From: Nematostella vectensis
Lineage: Eukaryota > Cnidaria > Anthozoa > Actiniaria > Edwardsiidae
NCBI RefSeq assembly: GCF_932526225.1
Contig: NC_064041.1
Coordinates: 3,965,046-4,025,045 of the forward strand
DNA length: 60,000 bases
Direction: 5' to 3'
The translations under genes were made by a program, and so were the position numbers. This document shows, one piece after another, positions 1 to 11,100 of this stretch. The notes beneath the pieces were generated by a model. It made no database searches and was not told where the DNA came from. It worked only from the letters and a program-made list of their open reading frames with translations. Every line of letters begins with the position of its first letter. Position 1 is the first letter of the stretch.

Positions 1-196
1 GTTAACACAAGATAAGTTAACACAAATAACAACAGTGATTGTACATACCGACAGTAAAATGTCAAGAGTCTGATTTTGACATTAGTACAAAAATCGCAAA
101 TTGCGCGGAAAACCATTGCGCGCACCCGATTTGCCTAAACTCCAAGCAGAAAGTAATGCACACAAGAGTAAAATTACAGGAAAATCCGACACTTAC

Positions 197-371
197 TGCT
201 AGTGCACTGTACGGTAGGTAGTTGCTGGAAGGCACAGCCACGACGCTGTCCATTTAGAGATTCCGTTGACATGTTTGCGTCGTTTTCTTTGTCTTCTAGA
301 TCTTCCAACTCGAGGTCTTGTGCGCTTGATGTCCGCACGGGCGTAGGGCAGACTCGGTTTTGGCTTTGCAT
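197..371 (-). CDS. Possible first coding exon of an unidentified gene running off the left edge
   Basis: On the minus strand an open frame starts with ATG at 371 and reads about 58 codons to a strong splice donor (GTAAGT at 196-191). The peptide begins MQSQNRVCPTPVRT and has an acidic stretch (LELEDLEDKENDAN) followed by a Ser/Arg/Cys-rich part. I do not recognise the family and see no conserved domain. The CpG-rich region to its right has promoter-like motifs, which suits a leftward gene. A second frame from ATG at 375 is also open but is strongly basic and less protein-like. Only 196 bp lie beyond the donor, so the next exon cannot be tested. It could be a chance open frame. Confidence 0.3.
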
Positions 372-1260
372 TCATGGGCAGCGAGTTTGAGAGTTTGTGG
401 ATGATGATCTAACACCATCCACTCCCCTCTTTAGCCTCGAATCATAGCTAGAGTAGAGTCGCGAACGCCGCTTCCATGTTCTTGCCACCTGCGTTTAGGC
501 GCATCGAATGGAATGTCGTCATTCAAACATTGTCAAATGCTGGCAGTCTAAGGCCAAAGGGACGAATACCACGAAGGCGATAAATAGTCGGTCCCTTGGT
601 TACATGCATTCTGACTACAATGACCCATACAACAGGGTTTTCATATTCAACTCATCAGAACTCTGACAAACCACCTGCTCGTCCGCCATGTTGGACATGA
701 GGCAATGTAAGAGACTGGAAGCTAGAGTGCTTTACTTTGTTTACATATTGGGAATCCTGTGGTGACAGTGCTGAAAACCGCAAGACTAGTTTCAGTACCG
801 AGCGGTTAAACCAGCCTCTTTGTTTTGAAATGGCGGCGTTTTACCGACGAACTGTCACATTTTGGCGAATGCTAAGAAAACTAGATCAAACCTAAGGCTC
901 TAATTTTCTTTATGGCTCCCTCATTATCAAACAAATCTGTCATCTTTTGTACAGTATGGTTTTAATGCTGTACAGTAAGTAAAAACAACGACCCCAAGTC
1001 AGCCTTTCGTACCTTTACTCGAACGATTCAACACTGAGATTTTGTTTGTTTTCGCCAGAACACGCGCATGCGCATACGTTATTCAGCACTGTCTCCTGTG
1101 GTTAGGTTTTCCTTTGGGGAACGCGAAAGCGAGGCTTTTGTCATTGTTTATTTAACAAATTTCCCAATATACGAGGCGTCACGCGCCTCGTGACTCCATA
1201 ACAATTTGATCATGAGGTGACGAATATCGTGGTTTATAAGAGTACACACCACGGAAACCT
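372..1260. promoter_or_regulatory. CpG-rich promoter-like region
   Basis: This stretch is richer in CpG than the surrounding A/T-rich DNA. It contains a perfect NRF1-type palindrome GCGCATGCGC at 1064-1073 and two YY1-like ATGGCGGC/GCCGCCAT-type motifs (near 685 and near 830). Such motifs sit close to transcription starts of housekeeping genes in animals. The likely target is the possible leftward gene at 197-371. No TATA box was recognised. The promoter role is inference. Confidence 0.35.
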
Positions 1261-4200
1261 ATGGGAAATTTTTTTTTTCTTTTTTTTACAACACAAACAA
1301 CTAAAACAGTATTTTACAAAATCAAAACAAGGCGCGCTCATTTGAAATGCTGTGTTTTCCAGTGGTGCGCGATCGCACGCAACCAGGGTTTGTAGCGAAA
1401 ACTTTAGCTTCAAAACCTTGCAGCTTGCAGTCTTCGTTTCTTTTAGTGTCCTTTTGTAAGGATGGAAAATACATTTACTAGAAAAGATTGAGAACCGAAT
1501 TTATCGAATTTGAATCAAGGTTTTACGTCTCTACCTCGCTTCAAGTGAACCTGCGAGGATTGTGTGAATGACGAATCCCGTGGTATGTCCTCTGATTTGT
1601 CATAGCTAACAACCAATCAGAAAGCGAGATTACACGCAAGTGTTGTTCTTGCGACTTGTTACAGCCGCTACTTGCGAGCTGCGAGCTTTTGCAGCGACAA
1701 TCTGGCGGGCCGACAAAACCCGAACGAGAAAAGATAAAATAATTTATAAGAGTCCGCGCTATTTAGAGAGTGTTCATTATTTATGGCCGAGGGGGGGGGG
1801 GGGGGGGCATTCAGCACCATTCCACTTGAGTTGTCTGTACAACCCCCCCTTTGTCAACATCAAAACTTTGTTGACCTCCCCCAGGAGAAACCCAAAAACT
1901 TGTTTGACCCCCTCCTTTTCTTTAAAAAAAAAATGCACAAAACTACATTTATAATATGAAATATATATACATATAAACAAATCATGCAAATGAAAAGCAA
2001 CTAAGAAATAATATTTCTTATAAGTCAAATGTGTGCCATTGTGGCGTTTGTAAAAACAGTAAAGAATATGTATCTATACCTATATCTTTCTTTGCATGCC
2101 ATATCACTAGTCCATATCACGCAGGACAATTTTATATTTTACTGCACGGGACTGTCCTAATAAAAGATAAAACCGTCCTGTGCCCTTGGTCTGATAGATC
2201 TCCCAGATCTGGTACTCGCGGGGGGTGTTCAAAGCAAAGGTATCCGAGTCAGACTTGTTGACATTGACATTATCTAATAACCTGCCATACTGGATTCCTA
2301 GTACATTAAACAAATGCATATATTTCAGTGATTGTTTTTTATTGATCCTTTAGGTCAAACTTAATACCATTTTTGATAATATCGATTTACCTACTTATTA
2401 TGAAAATATTCAAAATGGCCGCGCGGAGTTTGAAACTTGAATTTGTTTTGTTAGCGAGACGTCGCATCGCAAAAAGTGATCAAAACAGCAAAATATCCTG
2501 CTCTATACCAAGTTTGATATTAGATTAATGAGTTCCTGTATTCGAAAGTAAAATATCGTTCGGGAAACCTTTTCAAATTGAGCGCTTTTATTTGAGACTG
2601 CCGTAAAATCGAACTCTTTTCGTAATGTCTACGTTTAGAAAAAGATGAATATGAGTGTGATGTACCAAATTCTACGGCTTAGAACCTTGACAGGATTAGA
2701 CTAGGATAAATGAGGATCATGGCATAGTAAAACAATTTTCACCACAAGCCAAAATGAGTGCCGACAAGGTATGGTGAAAGTTGAGGAGAGCGGAGGTTGA
2801 ATTGTGAGAACGAATGTGCAAGTCAAGGCCCAACATCTGTACTTCAACAGGGAAAAAACGCCGAAGAATAGGTATGAAAATCCGTGTAAACATATAGCCG
2901 AAAAGCATTTTACCCTTCCCTTGTCTCTGGGGGTTCTTTGCCAAAATCTTTGCCAAAATGTCTTGCCCTGCGACCACCACAACAACATGGGGGGGGGGGG
3001 GGGGGGACTCTAGCTGTAAACATGGCTGTTGGTTCCGACAGATACGAACATTTTATGCCCCATAAAGAATGGAACCGTGCCACCCTAAGAATATGCCCGC
3101 AGCCCGCATATGAATTCTGTACCCAAAACTCCACAAAGAATGGATACCCCCCCCCCCCAAAAAAAAAAAAGTAACCCAAACCTGAGTTCTACTCCTAAAA
3201 CATACAATAGCTCGAAACTTGCCAGCCCCGTAAAAAATACTATAGATGTCAATTTAAAAGTCAAATTTGCTTATCAAATTGAATTTATTTATTCCCTTTT
3301 ATAAAAAATAACTCTATACTCCTCATCTCCTAAGGCTCTAGTCATCAAATCCGGTACTTTTTTACTTCCTTGTCCTGTAAAATACATTTATAAAAATCAA
3401 TAATGTGAGCATTTGTGGTAAGGACTTTTTTCTACAACGAGTAATAGCCAACTAATGCAGCAATGTATAATGACTGCCATCCCTGAGATTTACAGATCAT
3501 AGCAAATTTTATTCCAGGATCAAATATAAACATTGAAACATAGTACTTTCATGTACGCGGCCATTCTGTATACGATTTTAGCTTCAATTTTTCCTGCCAT
3601 TTTCCCTACCATTCTGTATGAGACTCATTTTAGTTTAAATATCTCAGCTAAAATTTCTTCTTGGAGTATCTTCATTCCGAGTGTGAAAGCGAGATAAATC
3701 CAGGGAAATTCTGTGCAGTTGTATGACTCGAAGAAGCGTACAACTAAATAATTGGTGATCAATGTTATATCCTGCTAGCAGTGGCTTACCCTTCCGCGTT
3801 CATTACAGTACGATTCGGTGAAGTCGTAAGAATAAACCTTCAAATGAGGTCTCTTGCCGCCGATGAGAAACAACACAAATAGGATATATCTAACGCACTG
3901 AGTTAGCGAAATCCTTGCTTAAACAGATAAAAAGAGATCACTGCTAGCAGAGAGTTAAAAAGCAGCGTTCAACATGATTTTAGTCATTCGACAAAACCGC
4001 CATTTTGTTTTCCTACTCTGAGTTGAGGCGTGTCCGAGTGAGACTGGGCATAGTAATACTTATCTCTGATTGGTTAATTAGATTGTTTAACAAATATAAC
4101 CAAAAATGGTAATGTTCCACACTGTAAAATGAACTACTACCGAGTAATAAACATTGTTGAATTTGTTCTTTGTGGGACAAAAGACACGGCTCAACAGCAG

Positions 4201-4618
4201 TAAAAGTAGCCGTAATATGTTATTGGCAACGCTAGGAAACAGCTTTTCTTGCATTTTGATTACTCATTTCAATAATAATAAATAAATAAAGGTTTCCCAC
4301 TTTTAAAGGATGAAACTTTTTTGACCCCCCCTTCAACCACATTGAAACTTTAATTACCCCCCCCCCCCCCCCCCACAATCAACGTACCCAAAACCCCTTG
4401 GCCAAAAATGATAAACACTCCCTAACAGGCCATCCACGTCACTTTTACAATTTTAAACTATTTTTCGCATTTCCCATTAAATCTTGGCTTCAAGAATTCT
4501 GGTTGCTCGAACTGGAAGTACACTGGTGCGATTGCAAAAACGTTTACTTTTTGCAATCCCAAACGTGGAATTTTCAAATAAATGCTATTTTAGAAAGAGT
4601 GATTGTCCTCTAGCCCTT
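1261..4618. other. Gene-free intergenic DNA with homopolymer runs
   Basis: I see no exon with a credible splice context or protein family here. Open frames are short and include homopolymers. Notable content is three long G/C runs (G17 at 1791-1807, G18 at 2989-3006, C18 at 4357-4374), each next to CCCCC- or GGGG-rich flanks. The flanks at 1840-1920 and 4318-4390 both contain TTGACC followed by C-runs, which suggests copies of one dispersed degenerate repeat. Confidence 0.5.
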
Positions 4619-7600
4619 TTCCGTGTCTTGTGTGTAGGTAAATACTTGAGTGTGCGTACATGTGTCTTGTGTTTAGCTAAATACGTGAATGTGCGTACAT
4701 GTGTCTTGTGTGCAGCTAAATACGTGAATGTGCGTACATCTGTCTTGTGTGCAGCTAAATACGTGAATGTGCGTACATGTGCCTTGTGTGTAGCTAAATA
4801 CGTGAATGTGCGTACATGTGTCTTGTGTGTAGCTAAATACGTGAGTGTGCGTACATGTGCCTTGTGTGTAGCTAAATACGTGAATGTGCGTACATGTGTC
4901 TTGTGTGCAGCTTAATACGTGAGTGTGCGTACATGTGTCTTGTGTGCAGCTTATCACGTGAGTGTGCGTACACGTGTCTTGTGTGTAGCTAAATACGTGA
5001 ATGTGCGTACACGTGTCTTGTGTGTAGCTAAATACGTGAGTGTGCGTACATGTGCCTTGTGTGTAGCTAAATACGTGAATGTGCGTACATGTGTCTTGTG
5101 TGCAGCTTAATACGTGAGTGTGCGTACATGTGTCTTGTGTGCAGCTTATCACGTGAGTGTGCGTACATGTGTCTTGTGTGTAGCTAAATACGTGAATGTG
5201 CGTACATGTGTCTTGTGTGTAGCTAAATACGTGAGTGTGCGTACATGTGTCTTGTGTGTAGCTAAATACGTGAGTGTGCGTACATGTGTCTCGTGTGTAG
5301 CTTATCACGTGAGTGTGCGTACATGTGTCTTGTGTGCAGCTAAATATGTGAGTGTGCGTACATGTGTCTCGTGTGTAGCTAAATACGTGAATGTGCGTAC
5401 ACGTGTCTAGTGTGCAGCTAAATATGTGAGTGTGCGTACATGTGTCTCGTGTGTAGCTAAATACGTGAATGTGCGTACACGTGTCTCGTGTGTAGCTAAA
5501 TACGTGAATGTGCGTACATGTGTCTCGTGTGTAGCTAAATACGTGAGTGTGCGTACATGTGTCTCGTGTGTAGCTAAATACGTGAGTGTGCGTACATGTG
5601 TCTTGTGTGTAGCTAAATACTTGAGTGTGCGTACATGTGCCTTGTGTGTAGCTAAATACGCGAACGGCGTACATGTGTCTTGTGTGCAGCTAAATACATG
5701 AGTGTGCGTACATGTGTCTCGTGTGTAGCTTATCACGTGAGTGTGCGTACATGTGTCTAGTGTGTAGCTAAATACATGAGTGTGCGTACATGTGTCTTGT
5801 GTGTAGCTAAATACGTGAGTGTGCGTACATGTGTCTTGTGTGTAGCTAAATACGTGAATGTGCGTACATCTGTCTTGTGTGCAGCTAAATACGTGAATGT
5901 GCGTACATGTGCCTTGTGTGTAGCTAAATACGTGAATGTGCGTACATGTGTCTTGTGTGTAGCTAAATACGTGAGTGTGCGTACATGTGCCTTGTGTGTA
6001 GCTAAATACGTGAATGTGCGTACATGTGTCTTGTGTGCAGCTTAATACGTGAGTGTGCGTACATGTGTCTTGTGTGCAGCTTATCACGTGAGTGTGCGTA
6101 CATGTGTCTTGTGTGTAGCTAAATACGTGAATGTGCGTACACGTGTCTTGTGTGTAGCTAAATACGTGAGTGTGCGTACATGTGCCTTGTGTGTAGCTAA
6201 ATACGTGAATGTGCGTACATGTGTCTTGTGTGCAGCTTAATACGTGAGTGTGCGTACATGTGTCTTGTGTGCAGCTTATCACGTGAGTGTGCGTACATGT
6301 GTCTTGTGTGTAGCTAAATACGTGAATGTGCGTACATGTGTCTTGTGTGTAGCTAAATACGTGAGTGTGCGTACATGTGTCTTGTGTGTAGCTAAATACG
6401 TGAGTGTGCGTACATGTGTCTCGTGTGTAGCTTATCACGTGAGTGTGCGTACATGTGTCTTGTGTGCAGCTAAATATGTGAGTGTGCGTACATGTGTCTC
6501 GTGTGTAGCTAAATACGTGAATGTGCGTACACGTGTCTAGTGTGCAGCTAAATATGTGAGTGTGCGTACATGTGTCTCGTGTGTAGCTAAATACGTGAAT
6601 GTGCGTACACGTGTCTCGTGTGTAGCTAAATACGTGAATGTGCGTACATGTGTCTCGTGTGTAGCTAAATACGTGAGTGTGCGTACATGTGTCTCGTGTG
6701 TAGCTAAATACGTGAGTGTGCGTACATGTGTCTTGTGTGTAGCTAAATACTTGAGTGTGCGTACATGTGCCTTGTGTGTAGCTAAATACGCGAACGGCGT
6801 ACATGTGTCTTGTGTGCAGCTAAATACATGAGTGTGCGTACATGTGTCTCGTGTGTAGCTTATCACGTGAGTGTGCGTACATGTGTCTAGTGTGTAGCTA
6901 AATACATGAGTGTGCGTACATGTGTCTTGTGTGTAGCTAAATACGTGAGTGTGCGTACATGTGTCTTGTGTGTAGCTAAATACGTGAGTGTGCGTACACG
7001 TGTCTAGTGTGCAGCTAAATATGTGAGTGTGCGTACACGTGTCTTGTGTGTAGCTAAATACGTGAGTGTGCGTACATGTGTCTTGTGTGTAGCTAATCAC
7101 GTAAGTGTGCGTACATGTGCCTTGTGTGTAGCTAAATACGCGAACGGCGTACATGTGTCTTGTGTGCAGCTAAATACATGAATGTGCGTACATGTGTCTC
7201 GTGTGTAGCTTATCACGTGAGTGTGCGTACATGTGTCTTGTGTGCGGCTAAATACATGAGTGTGCGTACATGTGTCTAGTGTGTAGCTAAATACGCGAAC
7301 GGCGTACATGTGTCTTGTGTGTAGCTAAATACGCGAACGGCGTACATGTGCCTTGTGTGTAGCTTATCACGTGAGTGTGTGTACATGTGTCTTGTGTGTA
7401 GCTAAATACGTGAATGTGCGTACATGTGTCTTGTGTGTAGCTTATCACGTGAGTGTGCGTACATGTGTCTTGTGTGTAGCTAAATACATGTGTGCGTACA
7501 CGTGTCTTGTGTGCAGCTAAATACTTGAGTGTGCGTACACGTGTCTTGTGTGTAGCTAAATACTTGAGTGTGCGTACACGTGTCTTGTGTGCAGCTAAAT

Positions 7601-7745
7601 ACGTGAATGTGCGTACACGTGTCTAGTGTGCAGCTAAATACATGAGTGTGCGTACATGTGTCTTGTGTGCAGCTAAATATGTGAGTGTGCGTACATGTGT
7701 CTAGTGTGTAGCTAAATACATGAGTGTGCGTACACGTGTCTTGTG
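4619..7745. repeat. 39-bp minisatellite with ~1130-bp higher-order repeat
   Basis: About 80 tandem copies of a 39-bp unit built on GCTAAATACGTGAGTGTGCG followed by TACATGTGTCTTGTGTGTA. A longer block recurs: the variant unit with CGCGAACGGCGTACATG at about 5658 returns at about 6788, and flanking unit variants match, giving a higher-order period near 1130 bp (29 monomers with one shortened). Because 39 is a multiple of three, long open frames appear on both strands (up to 465 codons on minus). They encode only the repeat and are not genes. Many units carry CACGTG or TACGTG cores. Confidence 0.95.
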
Positions 7746-7749
7746 TGTC

Positions 7750-8109
7750 TAGTAATTATTGCTTCGACTTATATGCTGTCTTTTAGGGGTAAGAATTGAT
7801 GTTGACCACACCCGAAGTGATGGGTTTAATTCATTTTGCCGAAGATCGCCCCAGTCTGTTTTTTTTTGGTCCCCAATCCCCCCGGGGGTATTGTATAATC
7901 ATCTCTTATTGTTCATTACCCTTAATCTACTTCGACTTTAAGCGACAGTTCTTTCGAAAATTTATAATTCACATGATTTTTAGCAGTTTGCATTTTTCGC
8001 CGTTTCTATTCTACCCACAATGCACCGACAGTTTACCGGAAGTAGTTGTTGTTAGGTACTGGGTGGCTGGCGATCGCTCGAGTTCCCCGTCAATTGCTGA
8101 GGGAGCAGA
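7750..8109 (+). promoter_or_regulatory. Stomatin promoter / 5' UTR region
   Basis: The 360 bp between the 39-bp array and the stomatin start codon are unique sequence. They turn GC-richer near the ATG and carry an ETS-type site (8035-8043). No TATA box at a suitable distance was seen. The transcription start cannot be fixed from sequence, and an upstream non-coding exon is possible. Confidence 0.5.
8035..8043 (+). promoter_or_regulatory. ETS-family (GABP-like) binding site
   Basis: ACCGGAAGT matches the ETS/GABP core consensus exactly and lies 67-75 bp upstream of the stomatin ATG, a typical place for this motif in TATA-less animal promoters. Confidence 0.5.
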
Positions 8110-11100
8110 ATGACAAATACTACCTCGACCAGTCTTCATCCAAACCCCATCGCCGAGGGATACCAACGGACCGAGGTCGTCACGGATCACGCTGAAAGCG
8201 GTAAGAAACCCTAGCTGGGAGGAAACAATCAGTATTTAAGGCAATTACAATCGCCTGTGTTTTTCGGAGAAAAATCCGTACCTCTCTGATCGGTGTACTG
8301 CTTTTCTTCTATTACCCCACAAAGGATCATTTTTCCTTAGATAAAACCAGTAAATTTTCCAGGAAAGGGTTATAATAACTAACATAACCACACAGGCGCT
8401 AATAATTTTAATAGCGAGACTCTCAGGCGTTGCATATATATGCAGATTTTAACACTGACACTTACAATATTTATGCACATATATTTTGAAGCCGAAGCGC
8501 GTTTGCTTGTTTCTAAGACTGTGCCGGTTTTAGTTTTTTAAGCTTCATCCATTTTTGCATTTTTATAAATCTACTAATCGAAAGTTAAAAGCGATGTTAT
8601 TTCCTTTTTAGATCACTCTGCTTACAAGTCATTATTTATTGATCCCCTGGGTAGTTCGATTCTAGGAGTAAATACGGATGATTCAATACTTTGGTGTATT
8701 ATAACTTATTGTGTAAATCTATGGTTTGATCATGCCGTGAAGTGAATTACCCCGTAAGTAGCGGCAAATACACAAAAAGCCCCTATTCTCGAATTTCAGT
8801 TAATAATTATCATGGGAGCAACGTGTGAGAAAATCCTAGTTATTGTTTTTGTAATACATACTACACATTCTAGTACCCTATATCTTATCTAAATGATTGT
8901 TTTAGATTGTTTTATTCATGTTTCCTTCAAAAGAGCACAAGTATTGAGTTGAGGGATTTAGATTAGAGAGAAACTATATGTTTCTGACAAACTATTCTTA
9001 AAAATAAGTAATCACTTATCAGCTTACGTGCCAGAAAGCGAAAATAATATAAATTATGAGAGCTGGTAGCAGATGTTCTTCTTTTGCTATTACATATTTT
9101 ACAGAATGTCCATCAAAGAAGCATCTTGTTTTTTTTTTTTTTTGCTTCTTAATCTTGACAAAATTCAGCTCAGTTTTCAGATAGGGGTCATGCGTATTTT
9201 TTAAACTCATTTGTTGTGTAGCAACTATCTTTTCAATAGATATGTTGTTTGCGGTCTAGAGATAGCACCTTGGTATACGTGTTCATGGATATTTATAAGT
9301 GAGTGTTCGCTTGTGGATTTTATTATTTTCTTTTTAGCGTTAGGTTGAGTGTTGATCTTCGTCAAATGGAGCATGGTTTTCGGTCAAGAGAGCACACTCT
9401 CGTCCTGATTTTTCACACATCACCACAGGGAACCCTCGGGGAATATCCCCACGATAATGCACTGGATATTGCGGGAAATACAAGGCAAACTGAATAAAAA
9501 TAAACTCCACAGATATCTCTGTTCATTGGCAGACAATATGTGATGATGTTTCTATTTTCTTGGCGTACGCAAAAATGTTATTAAATTTTAACGACCTTAA
9601 TTGTATGGATTATAGTATGCACGAAATGTTTTTTCGATCCATTAGATTTGGAATTCAAGTTAACTCAAGGAGATTATCAACATGCGTTATGTTATGGTGC
9701 AGTGAATAGAAATGAAAAATTTACCGCCATCAACTTTACTAAAACTTCACCTCGGGGCAGAGGCTTGTGACGAAAATAATCGCAACTCAACAATTTTATG
9801 TTTTTCATTGGCGCACGCACATATATTCTTTGTTTAACTCACAGACAAGTAATAATATCGCTTTATTGACAAAACGCAATTTCGTTTTGTGATAAAACAA
9901 ATTCAGTACATTTGTGATTCATATGCCCTTTTTGGCGACAATAGAGACAGAGACAGCTTGACTGACAGGTTTCCTTGATCGTTTACAGGATCGGTTGTTT
10001 TAGGCTGCATTTGGTTTGGTATTCACGGTTAGCCAACCATCATTTTCTACCAAATATCTGTTCGAAACTAAGGTTATCTGAGCAGCTTAGAAGTTAGCGG
10101 CTGGCAAATCTCTTAAATTTTGTCCGGACTGGACTTCAGTTAAAAAAATCTTTAGAATGACCTCATATTCTTTTATTTTTCTTGCCAAATCTGCCCTAAC
10201 GCTTTCGAAAACTTCCCCTATATTTTCGGATTATAAGTATATGACATTTCTACGGTTTTCGCTAAGGCTGTAGAAACACCAGAATATTTCGGATGTAAGT
10301 GCTTTAAAATTTTCTTTTAAACATCCGAACAGATGTTTTTGTTTTTTGGGCGCCAGAATTAGCCAGGAATGTTTAAATGGCATATCTAAAAATGTTTTTG
10401 GAGATGGAGTATAAATATGAAGGTTTTGCTCGCTGGGTGCCCTTGGGTATTTAAAACTCAAAGGTCGGCCTTTCCAGTACTCAGCATGAAGTGATCATTC
10501 TCCAAACAGGTGAAAATTGTCACGTGACCTTGGGTATGCTTGGTGTGTTTATTGGCTGTAGACATCGAGTAGTTTGTAAGGATAATGGAGCAAACGTGGA
10601 AAGGGAATAACGTAAAGGCCGTCACTAGAGGTATACGATCTTAGAGTATTATTAAGTATTCAGGCAATTTGCGATAATCTTTTTACATATATGTATACTC
10701 ATTTGTAAGCTGGGGGCTCAGAACGTTATTATGAGAGTAATACATACCAGGTAATACATACCGCTTTTTATTAACAATAATCTAGAAAAAAGCTAAAAAT
10801 GAGATGGAGTGCGAATTTACTTTTGATAAAATCGTTTTCACATGCCATTGCTTAATTTTCCAATATGGATCAAATGTCAGTTCTATTTAATAATTAAATA
10901 AAATATTGATTTAGCCTATTATTTACATTAAACTCAGCCTTTTTAAACTCCTTGGAAAAATGGATCGAAAATTTATTCTCTTTATTGATATCATCACTTC
11001 AGTCTGTTTTTATTTTATTCAAATTCCACATGGTGACTGGTTAACTCAATTATTTCTAAGCAAATCGGATACATCTCCGGATATCGTTATCCGCACTAAG

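Noticed and set aside
4673-7309. Long open frames on both strands (333, 465 and 205 codons on minus)
   Set aside because: They only read the 39-bp repeat, whose length is divisible by three; there is no start context, splice structure or family match.
4619-7745. CRISPR-like array of short regular repeats
   Set aside because: Units are directly adjacent with no unique spacers, in a eukaryotic intron/exon context; they are minisatellites. The same holds for the other arrays.
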